A stretch of DNA of 40,188 nt from an uncultured Collinsella sp. (GCA_902470345.1 CABRGB010000011.1:1-40188), one strand, 5' to 3'; counted from the stretch's first letter, positions 23,208 to 31,127 are shown. Made by a program: numbers and translations. The notes: generated by a model not told the origin, from the sequence alone.

Positions 23208-24758
23208 ATGGCTTTCGAAATGAGTCGGCGAAGCTTTTTAACGGCCGGTGGGGCCACAATGCTGGCGGGCACCGCCTCTATGCTTGTTGGCTGCGCGTCT
23301 GGAAGCGAAAGCGGCGCGGGAAGCGTGGCTGCCGGCAAGGATGATGCACTGAAGGTTGATAGCGACGGCAAATCGGGTGGCACGGATAGCGACGTTAGCG
23401 AATTCTACGAGCACGTTATCTCTGTTTCTGCACTTGCGAAAACATATGCAATCGGAGAGAAGATTGTCGGCGTGGCGATTGAATACGACGTGGATGTCGA
23501 TGCGTCTTCGGTTGATCCCGGACATGGCGGCATCGGTCAACAGGCTCAGGAAAAGGGGCTGGGATCTTTCTCGGTTTTGGGACGCTCGATTGTCACTGCC
23601 TATGTAAACGACAAAGCCGAGCTGAGTGATGAAGGGGGCAAAAGCAAGGGAACGTACGTCATCGTCGAGCTCGATCCAGCAGATGCGGGCGCACAGACGT
23701 TGATGTTTCAGATGACGCGTGGGTGCGTAGGCTCAAACGGTCCCGTATCCCTTGATAGCGGTTGCGTCAAAATCGCCCAAATAAAGGATCTCAAGGATTC
23801 TGCAGGTAAAAAGCTTACAGGTGACGAGACATCCTCCCGATATCTCGTGGCTTCGACTGTTCTCAACTCCGAGGCAGACAAGTTTGTTGCAGGGACCTAC
23901 GATGACCCCAAAACTGGATTCCATGCTTCGTTTGCCTTGGCACAGCCTGACGACTACGACAAAGCAAAGAAATACCCCATCACGCTCTTCCTGCCGGATG
24001 CGGGGGTAACCACCTGCGATGTGAGGGTGAATCTTCGTCAAGGTCTGGGAGCCCTTGCCTGGGCTGATGGATCACAATTTGTGCTGACGATCGCTGGAAC
24101 TTGTTGCGATATCGAGACTTGCCTGCATGTAATCGAGGACCTGATCGACCAGGGTTACTCGATCGATCCGGATCGCATTTACGGGACGGGCGAATCTGCC
24201 GGGTGCATGGCCCTCATCGAATATGCCTCCAAGCATCCCGATGACAATTCCTTTGCAGCGCTTATGCTCGTTGCCGGGCAAGGCAACATGACTCCGATTG
24301 CCAAGACGCCCATGGTGATATTCGTTTCTGAAGACGATTCCAATTCCTATGGCGGCATGACGGATCCCGAGAAGGGTGTCGCGAGTATCGGAATTCCTTA
24401 TGTTGAGAAGCAGCTGAATTGCGCCTATAACTATGACGGCGAAGGACATACGAGTGGCCTGTGGGTTGATTGCGACGCAACGGGAGAGAAAAACCCTTCG
24501 GGTAACCAGGAAGGAGCCAAGGCGGCTGGCAGCCAGAAGACGCTCGATGAGCTTATGGTCGAGCTCTCGGATGTCTGCTCCTCGGCCTGTAAACAAGCGG
24601 TGACCGATGGGGCGCATGTCGTTTTCCTTCATGTAGAGAAGGGAACTCTCGATAGCACCGACAAGACGGTCCAGGGTGGAAACACTCATAACTTTACCTG
24701 GCAATACGCTTATGCGATCCCCGAACTCATCGAGTGGGTGAGAGACCAGTCTCTATAG
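23208..24758 (+). CDS. Tat-exported lipoprotein with esterase/depolymerase-like alpha/beta-hydrolase domain
   Basis: A 516-residue secreted lipoprotein. The N-terminus has a Tat motif (SRRSFL, residues 6-11), a hydrophobic core and lipobox LVGC with lipidated Cys29. A Ser/Gly/Asp-rich linker (30-65) follows, then an Ig-like or beta-rich domain (about 66-215). The C-terminal half is a PHB-depolymerase-like esterase domain with KKYPITLFLPDAG and the nucleophile elbow GTGESAG (Ser330). HNFTWQYAY near the end probably supplies the histidine. It likely hydrolyses an extracellular ester; the substrate is unknown. Starts at 23208 and 23220 (MSRRSF) are both possible; neither has a strong ribosome site. 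GC is lower than in its neighbours, hinting at transfer. Confidence 0.82.
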   Translation: MAFEMSRRSFLTAGGATMLAGTASMLVGCASGSESGAGSVAAGKDDALKVDSDGKSGGTDSDVSEFYEHVISVSALAKTYAIGEKIVGVAIEYDVDVDASSVDPGHGGIGQQAQEKGLGSFSVLGRSIVTAYVNDKAELSDEGGKSKGTYVIVELDPADAGAQTLMFQMTRGCVGSNGPVSLDSGCVKIAQIKDLKDSAGKKLTGDETSSRYLVASTVLNSEADKFVAGTYDDPKTGFHASFALAQPDDYDKAKKYPITLFLPDAGVTTCDVRVNLRQGLGALAWADGSQFVLTIAGTCCDIETCLHVIEDLIDQGYSIDPDRIYGTGESAGCMALIEYASKHPDDNSFAALMLVAGQGNMTPIAKTPMVIFVSEDDSNSYGGMTDPEKGVASIGIPYVEKQLNCAYNYDGEGHTSGLWVDCDATGEKNPSGNQEGAKAAGSQKTLDELMVELSDVCSSACKQAVTDGAHVVFLHVEKGTLDSTDKTVQGGNTHNFTWQYAYAIPELIEWVRDQSL

Positions 24759-24811
24759 CCTGCTTCTTTTTCGATAGCATTTCAATGTGGGCTAGGGTTA
24801 TATGACCGATT

Positions 24812-24835
24812 GGGGCTAGGCGGTTGTCTAGCCCC
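24812..24835. terminator. Small hairpin downstream of the lipoprotein gene
   Basis: Eight-bp stem GGGGCTAG / CTAGCCCC (24812-24819, 24828-24835), 53 bp after the stop. No T-tract, so a weak or rho-assisted terminator at best. Confidence 0.4.
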
Positions 24836-24852
24836 GGAAATGCCGAATAGCA

Positions 24853-24912
24853 GTCTACGATTACGCCCAGGTAAAGCCTCAAAGGTGTTTTACCTGGCCA
24901 AAAAACGTAGAC
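24853..24912. repeat. 60-bp two-tier inverted repeat
   Basis: Outer arms GTCTACG (24853-24859) and CGTAGAC (24906-24912) enclose inner arms CCAGGTAAA (24867-24875) and TTTACCTGG (24889-24897). Located between converging genes, next to the kup terminator. The nested palindrome suggests a mobile palindromic repeat or structured RNA. Confidence 0.6.
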
Positions 24913-24954
24913 AAAAGCGGCCCTGGCAGTTCAAACGTGAGGTGCAGGGCCGCT
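24913..24954 (-). terminator. Intrinsic terminator of kup
   Basis: Ten-bp stem AGCGGCCCTG / CAGGGCCGCT (24916-24925, 24945-24954), followed on the minus strand by TTTG. It lies 20 bp beyond the kup stop. The stem sequence is shared with 22886-22916. Confidence 0.8.
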
Positions 24955-24974
24955 GTCGTTGATTTATGACGTCG

Positions 24975-27224
24975 CTAGAAGTTGGCGTCGTTGAGTTGTT
25001 CGCTCTCGAGGCCGTCGAGCAGTTGCTGTTCGGGCGTATCGGCGACGCTCTCGAGCAGCTCGGTGGGATCGACGTTCATATTCCTGCCGGCTTCGTTGCC
25101 GTTGACCAAGTCGTCCGAGAAGATGTCGACTTCCATTTCCTCGGCTTCCTCGATTTGAACTTCAAGTGGCACCTGGGTGCGAACGAGTTTGACTGCCGGA
25201 CGCATGCGGGCAAACAGCGGCACGTACTCGATGATGATGGCCGAGTTCTCGAGACCGTACCAACGTGCCGGGCTTCCGCAGGCGCGGCGGACGGCGTACT
25301 TGATGGCCATGACGCGATGGTCGTTGCGGTTGATGTCCGTTTCGGGGGCAAGCATCTTGCGCAGCATGCAAAAACGGAAGTCGCCCACGTTGCCGCGTGT
25401 CTCGTAGATGGAGTAGGTGTGATGCTGCGGCGGCAACTCACCCGATGCCATCAGGTCGCCAACGATCTGGCGCAGGTAGGCGTTGATGCGCTGATTGACC
25501 TTAAAGCCCAGGTCCAAGCGCACGCGGAACAGGAAGTCTGTGCCAAAGGTCTCAACGGAATACTCGTGCGTATAGGGCTCGTCGGTAACGTGTACGTTGA
25601 TGAACCAATATGCCTTGGCGCGCTTGGGATGTTTGTCCAGGATGGAATAGAGCACGTCGCGGTCGAGTGTGAGCGGATCGGGGCTGTTGGTGAGGAACAC
25701 CAGATTGTCGGCGAGTACGGGGTAGGTCTCGTCGTTGCGCAGGCGGTTGAGCTGGTCAATGTACTTGGAGACGGGCAGCAGAATCGTCTGCGTGCGCTCG
25801 ATGGCGGTACCGCGACGCCACACATACATAAGGCCGAACAGCAGTGCGGCCAGGAAGATCATGACGTAGCCGCCGTCAAAGAACATGGTGAGGCACGAGG
25901 CGAAGAAGCATAGCTCAATGGCACCAAAGAGCAGGGCGAAGACGCAGGCACCCAGCCTGTGCTTGAGGATGCCGGCAATGTAGCTCGTCAAAAGCGTCGT
26001 GGTCATGAGCATGGTCACGGTAATCGCGAGGCCGTAGGCGCTCTCCATGCGCTCGGAGTTTTGGAACAGCAGCACGATGAAGATGCAGCCGACCCACATG
26101 ATGTTGTTGACGAGCGGAATATAGAGCTGGCCCTTGGTGTCGCTGGGGTAGTGGATGCGCAGATGCGGCATAAGGTTGAGACGGGTTGCCTCGGATACCA
26201 GCGAGAAAGAGCCGGTGATGAGCGCCTGCGAGGCGATGATGGCCGCTACGGCCGAAAGCACGATGGCAAAGGGGCGCAGGGGCTCGGGGAGCATCATATA
26301 GAACGGGTTGACGATATCCATCGCGAGCATCTGGGGGTTGGAGTTATTGGCGAGCAGCCAAGCGCCCTGACCCAGATAGTTGAGGATAAGGGCCGCCTTT
26401 ACGAACGGCCAGGATGCGTAAATGTTAGCTTTGCCCACGTGACCCATGTCCGAATAGAGCGCCTCGGCGCCGGTCGTCGACAGGAAGACGAAGCCGAGCA
26501 CCATGATGCCCGAGTGGTTGATGGGCGAGAACAGGAACATGATGCCGCGGATGGGGTTGAGCGCGCGCAAGATGGACAGGTTGCCGAGCATGTTGAACAG
26601 GCCGGCGCCTGCCAGGAACAGGAACCACAGTGTCATGAGCGGGCCGAACAGCTTGCCGATCGACGAGGTACCGGCGCGCTGCATGGCAAATAGGCCGCAG
26701 ATAATGATGATGGTAATAATGATGACGTTGGTTTGCCCGTCACCCAATAGCGCGTGGCCCCACTCGATAGTGCGCAGGCCCTCAATGGCCGTGGTAACCG
26801 TGACGGCGGGGGTGAGGATGCCGTCGGCGAGCAGCGCCGCGCCGCCGATCATGGCGGGAAGAATCAGCCAAGGCGCCACTTTGCGCACCAAGCTAAACAG
26901 GGCGAAGATGCCGCCCTCGTTATGGTTGTCGGCCTTCATGGCGATTACAACGTACTTGACCGTGGTCACGAGTGTCATGGTCCAGATGACGAGCGAGAGC
27001 GCGCCCAAGATCATGTCCTCGCTGACGGTACCGATGCCGCCGTTGTTGGCGACGATTGATTTCATGGTGTACATGGGGCTCGTGCCGATGTCACCGTAGA
27101 CGACGCCGAGCGTAACGAGCAGCATGCCAGCGGAGAGGGGAATGGCTCCATGCCCGCCTTGACTACGCTGGTCTTGGAGGCTTGCCTCCAGCTTGTTGTG
27201 TGCCACGTGGACTCCCTTGGACAT
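24975..27224 (-). CDS. kup: Kup-family potassium uptake transporter
   Basis: A 749-residue K+/H+ symporter of the Kup/HAK/KUP family. Twelve membrane segments occupy about residues 30-480, with the signature TLGVVYGDIGTSPMYT at TM1, EGGIFALFSLVR, GGAALLADGILTPAVTV, and TTGAEALYSDMGHVGK. A cytosolic C-terminal domain follows (about 490-690). The protein is longer than the usual 620-660 residues because of an acidic tail (about 700-749, rich in Glu/Asp). The start is uncertain: ATG at 27224 follows AGAGG, while GTG at 27206 follows a stronger AAGGGAG. No c-di-AMP (ydaO) riboswitch was recognised in the 139-bp leader. It follows the EamA gene on the same strand. Confidence 0.92.
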   Translation of the reverse strand: MSKGVHVAHNKLEASLQDQRSQGGHGAIPLSAGMLLVTLGVVYGDIGTSPMYTMKSIVANNGGIGTVSEDMILGALSLVIWTMTLVTTVKYVVIAMKADNHNEGGIFALFSLVRKVAPWLILPAMIGGAALLADGILTPAVTVTTAIEGLRTIEWGHALLGDGQTNVIIITIIIICGLFAMQRAGTSSIGKLFGPLMTLWFLFLAGAGLFNMLGNLSILRALNPIRGIMFLFSPINHSGIMVLGFVFLSTTGAEALYSDMGHVGKANIYASWPFVKAALILNYLGQGAWLLANNSNPQMLAMDIVNPFYMMLPEPLRPFAIVLSAVAAIIASQALITGSFSLVSEATRLNLMPHLRIHYPSDTKGQLYIPLVNNIMWVGCIFIVLLFQNSERMESAYGLAITVTMLMTTTLLTSYIAGILKHRLGACVFALLFGAIELCFFASCLTMFFDGGYVMIFLAALLFGLMYVWRRGTAIERTQTILLPVSKYIDQLNRLRNDETYPVLADNLVFLTNSPDPLTLDRDVLYSILDKHPKRAKAYWFINVHVTDEPYTHEYSVETFGTDFLFRVRLDLGFKVNQRINAYLRQIVGDLMASGELPPQHHTYSIYETRGNVGDFRFCMLRKMLAPETDINRNDHRVMAIKYAVRRACGSPARWYGLENSAIIIEYVPLFARMRPAVKLVRTQVPLEVQIEEAEEMEVDIFSDDLVNGNEAGRNMNVDPTELLESVADTPEQQLLDGLESEQLNDANF

Positions 27225-27305
27225 CTGGCCTCTGCCACGAGCAGTAGACCTTTATGCCATCTTTATACATATAAGAGCAGTTTGGCACATCGGGGTGTTT
27301 TAGAC

Positions 27306-27329
27306 AATAATCCCCATCTGGGGATTATT
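27306..27329. terminator. Palindromic hairpin between eamA-like gene and kup
   Basis: Ten-bp stem AATAATCCCC / GGGGATTATT with loop ATCT, 35 bp after the EamA stop and 82 bp before the kup start. On the minus strand it runs into TTATTGTCTAAAA. A terminator is likely; the symmetry also allows an operator. Confidence 0.55.
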
Positions 27330-27363
27330 CATATACGCAGGTAGTATTTCAGAGCAGGGGCTT

Positions 27364-28275
27364 TTAGGCACGTGCCGCTTGGGCGATGCTTGCTTTGGCG
27401 TCTGCGCGTTTGCCGGCGAGTTCGCAAAAAATCGCGCCGCCGATGATAAGCGCGGCGCCCATCAGGCGGACCGGTGTTATGGTTTCGCCCAAAAGGACGG
27501 CCGAGAACACGACCGCCGAAAGCGGCTCGAGGTAGCCGACGACGGCGACGGTCTGGACGGGCAGTTTGGCGACGGCGCTAAAGTAGAGCAGGCAGCCGAT
27601 GCCGGTGTTGACGACGCCGAGCATGACGACGGCGCGCCAATCAATACTGGCGGCGACGCCGGCGGACAGGAATGAGGGGGCGCCCTGCGTGAGGAGCGTA
27701 AGGACCAGCGCGGTCAAAAAGGCGGCGCTCACCTGGAGCGCGGAGTTCTCGAGGCCCTCGATGTGCGGCGCACCCTTGCTGGCGATGACCATCAATGCAT
27801 AGCAGAAGGCCGAGGCGATGCCGCACACGATGCCTGCGATGGGCATATTGCCGCCGAGGCCTTGGGCCGCGATGAGGAAGGCGCCGCAGGCGACAGCTAT
27901 GAAGCCGGCGATTTTGCCACCGGTCAATTTTTCGCCAAAGATGAGCGGGGAGAGCGCCATAACGATGATGGGGCCGCAGTAGTACAGCAGCGAGGATATG
28001 CCGACGCCGAGCGTCTGGTAGGCGCGGAACAGAAAAATCCAGCTGGCGCCCAGCGCGGCTCCCGAGAGGAGAAGGGCTGCGGCTTCGCGGGGGCGAGATG
28101 GCGCCTGCAACTTATGGCGTTGGGTGATGGCGAGGACGGTGACAAGCGAGAGGGCGCCCAAAAACGTGCGCAGGAGCACGATATCGGAGCTCGGCAGCGC
28201 GATGGCAGCGGCGATGATGCCGTTGGAGCCAAACAATAGCAATGCTGCTAAGTATGTAAACAGTCCGTTGTTCAT
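27364..28275 (-). CDS. EamA/DMT-family transporter
   Basis: A 303-residue membrane protein with ten predicted hydrophobic segments in two EamA repeats (about 5-137 and 149-288), the drug/metabolite transporter design used for amino-acid, nucleoside or metabolite export. The typical GEKLTGGKIAGFIAVACGAFLI (residues 114-135) and its second-half counterpart LLGETITPVRLMGAALIIGGAI (263-284) are both present. The substrate cannot be told. It is transcribed divergently from a LysR regulator 117 bp away, with an LTTR-type palindrome between, so it is the probable target. AGGGGACGG precedes the ATG. Confidence 0.88.
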   Translation of the reverse strand: MNNGLFTYLAALLLFGSNGIIAAAIALPSSDIVLLRTFLGALSLVTVLAITQRHKLQAPSRPREAAALLLSGAALGASWIFLFRAYQTLGVGISSLLYYCGPIIVMALSPLIFGEKLTGGKIAGFIAVACGAFLIAAQGLGGNMPIAGIVCGIASAFCYALMVIASKGAPHIEGLENSALQVSAAFLTALVLTLLTQGAPSFLSAGVAASIDWRAVVMLGVVNTGIGCLLYFSAVAKLPVQTVAVVGYLEPLSAVVFSAVLLGETITPVRLMGAALIIGGAIFCELAGKRADAKASIAQAARA

Positions 28276-28304
28276 GCGCTTCCGTCCCCTCTATATCCGA
28301 GCAT

Positions 28305-28348
28305 GTTCACTATGGGTGAACTGGCTTTAGAAGAAAAGCGAATATAAT
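28305..28348. promoter_or_regulatory. LysR-type operator and -10 element in the EamA/LysR divergent region
   Basis: GTTCAC (28305-28310) and GTGAAC (28316-28321) flank TATGG and include the T-N11-A LysR pattern (TCAC..GTGA). A consensus -10 TATAAT lies at 28343-28348, 44 bp before the LysR start codon; its -35 is not clear. A CATG-GAAA-CATG repeat (28350-28361) follows. Confidence 0.5.
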
Positions 28349-28392
28349 GCATGGAAACATGACAAAAACTCATGTAAAGGTGGAGGCGTGCC

Positions 28393-29250
28393 GTGGAGAC
28401 CAATATCCAAAAGATGCAAGTGCTGCTCGAGACGGTGCGTGCCGGCAGCTTTACGCGTGCTGCAGAGCGGTTGAGCTATTCGCAGTCGGGCGTGAGCCGC
28501 ATGGTGGGCGACCTTGAGGCAGACTGGGGTTTTAAGGTGCTTGATCGCGGCCGCGAGGGCGTGGTGCTTTCTGCCGACGGGCGGCAGGTCATGCCGGCAG
28601 TCGAGGCGTTATGCGAAGAGTTTGGCCGCCTGCAGCGACGTGTGGACGAGATGCGAGGGCTCATGCGTGGCAAGATCTGTATCGGTACGTTTTCGAGTGT
28701 GGCGACCCATGTACTGCCACCGGTGATCGCGCGGTTTCGCGCCGATCACCCGGATGTCGATTACGAGCTGCTGATGGGTGATTACTCCGAGATTGAGCAA
28801 TGGGTGGCGGAAGGCCGCTGCGACCTGGGCTTTATCCCGTATGAGCCTCGAGAAAATGGCATGACATCGCGGTCTTTGGTGCGCGACGAGTTGATGGCGG
28901 TAGTGCCGGCAGACTCTTTGCTTGCCACGGCGGAGGTCGTCTCTCTTGCCGATTTAGCCAACGAGCAGTTTATTCTGCTAGAACGCGGCACCGATGATGA
29001 GATTACGCCGCTGTTCCGTCGGGCGGGGCTGACGGTGTGCTCCAAGCTGTCGACTTGGGATGACTATGCGATTATGGCTATGGTCGAGGACGGCCTGGGC
29101 GTGAGCATTCTTCCCGCGCTCATCTTGCGCCGTTGTCAGTTCGATGTTGCTGTGCGCCCACTCGAGGGGCATCCCCATCGCCAAATCAACGCCATATATC
29201 GAACGGCCGATGTTTCGCTTGCCGCCGCCCGTTTCCTCGAATACCTCTAA
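28393..29250 (+). CDS. LysR-type transcriptional regulator
   Basis: A 285-residue LTTR. The winged helix-turn-helix reads GSFTRAAERLSYSQSGVSRM at about residues 18-37, followed by the wing and linker helix. The effector-binding domain starts near residue 93 (GKICIGTFSSVATHVLP). The start is GTG at 28393, preceded by GGAGG at 6 nt. Divergent from the EamA transporter with an LTTR palindrome between them, so it likely regulates that transporter and itself. The inducer is unknown. Confidence 0.9.
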   Translation: METNIQKMQVLLETVRAGSFTRAAERLSYSQSGVSRMVGDLEADWGFKVLDRGREGVVLSADGRQVMPAVEALCEEFGRLQRRVDEMRGLMRGKICIGTFSSVATHVLPPVIARFRADHPDVDYELLMGDYSEIEQWVAEGRCDLGFIPYEPRENGMTSRSLVRDELMAVVPADSLLATAEVVSLADLANEQFILLERGTDDEITPLFRRAGLTVCSKLSTWDDYAIMAMVEDGLGVSILPALILRRCQFDVAVRPLEGHPHRQINAIYRTADVSLAAARFLEYL

Positions 29251-29310
29251 ACGTGTACACGTCATTGTCCGTTTTGGGCAAATCTCGGAGTTCGGTACGT
29301 TTTCTTATGA

Positions 29311-29391
29311 AATTGAACTTTCGAATGAGGCGCGGCGCTATACTGCTTGCTAAATTGAACCTCGGTTCAATTCGTGTTCTATAAATTGAAC
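29311..29391. promoter_or_regulatory. Operator array upstream of the HTH-aminotransferase gene
   Basis: The 8-mer AATTGAAC occurs three times in the same orientation (29311, 29353, 29384). The middle copy is the left half of a perfect palindrome: AATTGAACC (29353-29361), TC, GGTTCAATT (29364-29372). A TATACT -10-like hexamer lies just upstream of the palindrome. The array ends 22 bp before the GTG start, ideal for autoregulation by the encoded HTH domain. Confidence 0.7.
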
Positions 29392-29412
29392 TTTGCCAGC
29401 AAGGAGGTTCCT

Positions 29413-30933
29413 GTGGCCCAAGAGACGTTTAGCGATCGCCTGCGACAGGCTATGTCCGATTGCGGCGTTCGCCAGTCGAACGTGATCCGCGCATCGGAGA
29501 TGCTCGGCAAAAAACTCGGCAAGAGTCAGATGAGCCAATATGTGAGCGGCAAGACGATCCCGCGACGCGATGTGGCCGAGCTGCTCGCCCGTATTTTGGA
29601 GGTCGATGTTACCTGGCTGCTTGCCGGCGACGCCGATCAAGGCGAGGCATCATCACCCCGCAACGATTCCAAGCCCGAACCCCATCCCTCAGCTCAAATT
29701 GCAAGGAGCACCACCATGCGTACTTTTTCTAAATCCACCAAGCTCGATAACGTCCTGTATGACGTGCGCGGTCCCGTCGTCGACGAGGCCGCCCGTATGG
29801 AGGACGAGGGCGAGCGCATCCTCAAGCTCAATATCGGTAACCCGGCGCCCTTCGGTTTCCGCACGCCCGATGAGGTCATCAAGGACATGCGCCAGCAGCT
29901 GCCCGACTGCGAAGGCTATTCCAATTCGCGCGGCCTGTTCTCCGCGCGCAAAGCGATCATGCAGTATTCGCAGATCAAGGGCCTGCCCAATGTTCAGATG
30001 GAGCATATCTACACGGGCAACGGCGTGTCCGAGCTCATTCAGCTTTCGATGAACGCGCTGCTCGACAATGGCGACGAGATTCTGATCCCCAGCCCCGACT
30101 ATCCGCTCTGGACGGCGTGCGCAACCCTTGCTGGCGGTCATCCCGTACATTATCTGTGCGATGAGCAGGCGGATTGGTATCCCGACCTGGAGGATATGGA
30201 GTCCAAGATCACGAGCGCGACCAAAGCCCTCGTCATCATCAACCCCAACAACCCCACGGGTTCTGTCTATCCGCGCGAGGTGCTCGAGGGCATCGTCGAG
30301 ATTGCACGCAGGCATCAGCTGATGATCTTTGCCGATGAGATCTACGACCGCCTGTGCATGGACGGCTACGAGCACGTCTCGATTGCCTCGCTCGCCCCCG
30401 ATCTGCCCTGTGTCACCTTTAGCGGCCTTTCCAAGTCGCACATGATCGCGGGCTATCGCATTGGCTGGATGGTGCTTTCGGGCAACCAGCGCTGCATGAG
30501 CGACTTCATCATGGGCATCAACATGCTCTCCAACATGCGCCTGTGCTCCAACGTGCCGGCTCAGTCGATCGTCCAGACGGCGCTCGGCGGCCATCAGTCG
30601 GTCAACGACTACATCCGTCCCGGCGGTCGTGTCTACGAGCAGCGCAACTTTGTGTATGAGGCGCTCAACAAGATCGACGGCATCTCGGTGGTCAAGCCGC
30701 GCGCGGCGTTCTACATCTTCCCCAAGATGGATGTTAAGAAGTTCAACATCACCGATGACGAGCAGTTTGCCCTCGACCTGCTGCACGAGAAGAAGATTCT
30801 GATCACGCGCGGCGGCGGCTTTAACTGGGCCGAGCCCGATCACTTCCGCATCGTGTACCTGCCGCGCATGGAAGTGCTCAAAGAGTCCCTCGAAGACCTC
30901 GCCGATTTCTTCGATCACTACCGCCAGGCGTAA
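29413..30933 (+). CDS. XRE-type HTH fused to AlaA-like alanine/glutamate aminotransferase
   Basis: A 506-residue fusion. Residues 1-75 form an XRE/lambda-repressor-type helix-turn-helix (FSDRLRQAM, QSNVIRASEML, SQMSQYVSGKTIP). A polar linker follows (76-101). Residues 102-506 are a complete class I/II PLP aminotransferase with the length (405) and sequence style of E. coli AlaA: KLNIGNPAPFGF, YIYTGNGVSE-like HIYTGNGVSE, PNNPTGSVYP, FADEIYD, and the PLP lysine in GLSKSHMIAGYR (Lys341). AlaA-type enzymes interconvert alanine and glutamate via pyruvate/2-oxoglutarate. The start is GTG at 29413, five nt after AAGGAGG. A second ribosome site with ATG at 29716 could release the enzyme alone. The design parallels MocR/GabR regulators but with a different HTH family. 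Confidence 0.9.
   Translation: MAQETFSDRLRQAMSDCGVRQSNVIRASEMLGKKLGKSQMSQYVSGKTIPRRDVAELLARILEVDVTWLLAGDADQGEASSPRNDSKPEPHPSAQIARSTTMRTFSKSTKLDNVLYDVRGPVVDEAARMEDEGERILKLNIGNPAPFGFRTPDEVIKDMRQQLPDCEGYSNSRGLFSARKAIMQYSQIKGLPNVQMEHIYTGNGVSELIQLSMNALLDNGDEILIPSPDYPLWTACATLAGGHPVHYLCDEQADWYPDLEDMESKITSATKALVIINPNNPTGSVYPREVLEGIVEIARRHQLMIFADEIYDRLCMDGYEHVSIASLAPDLPCVTFSGLSKSHMIAGYRIGWMVLSGNQRCMSDFIMGINMLSNMRLCSNVPAQSIVQTALGGHQSVNDYIRPGGRVYEQRNFVYEALNKIDGISVVKPRAAFYIFPKMDVKKFNITDDEQFALDLLHEKKILITRGGGFNWAEPDHFRIVYLPRMEVLKESLEDLADFFDHYRQA
29703..29718 (+). promoter_or_regulatory. Internal ribosome site and in-frame ATG at the domain junction
   Basis: AAGGAG (29703-29708), 7-nt spacer, ATG at 29716, in frame with the fusion. 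It falls exactly where the AlaA-like sequence begins (MRTFSKSTKLDNV) and would give a 405-residue enzyme, the length of free-standing AlaA. Confidence 0.6.
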
Positions 30934-30954
30934 CGGCAAAGGTAGACTGTAATG

Positions 30955-30991
30955 AAACGGTCGGCCCGCAACGGATGCGGGCCGACCGTTT
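30955..30991 (+). terminator. Intrinsic terminator of the HTH-aminotransferase gene
   Basis: Sixteen-bp perfect stem (30955-30970 and 30976-30991, arm AAACGGTCGGCCCGCA, loop ACGGA), continuing into T-rich TTCTGTCT, 21 bp after the stop. Confidence 0.92.
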
Positions 30992-31061
30992 TCTGTCTAA
31001 GCCCGTGCTGTTAGCGCTTGTCTCGTTGAGCGGGCGAGGTTCGCGTGTGAGCGGTAAGTTC

Positions 31062-31127
31062 TATTCCAAAATGGAATACAGTGGGCTTAAGCTGGAATTG
31101 ATGTCCGGGTACCTGCTTTTCTAGAAT
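31062..31127 (+). promoter_or_regulatory. LysR-type operator plus promoter of the ceramidase-like/PTS cluster
   Basis: Palindrome TATTCCA-AAA-TGGAATA (31062-31078), containing the LTTR T-N11-A core, is followed by a half-site GGAAT (31093-31097). Next comes a promoter, TTGATG (31098-31103), 18 bp, TAGAAT (31122-31127). A strong palindromic site upstream and a weaker half-site next to the -35 is the classic LysR activator layout. The first gene starts at 31160. Confidence 0.65.

Noticed and set aside
22923..24984. Common origin of the remnant tail and the kup C-terminus, since both end in Asn-Phe-stop near alike terminators
   Set aside because: Upstream residues do not match; only the terminator stem is shared.
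27225..27363. Possible c-di-AMP (ydaO) riboswitch before kup
   Set aside because: The conserved cores could not be found; only a simple palindrome is present.
29689..30939. 416-codon minus-strand frame opposite the aminotransferase
   Set aside because: Antisense shadow of a well-conserved enzyme; composition lacks protein features and there is no start signal.
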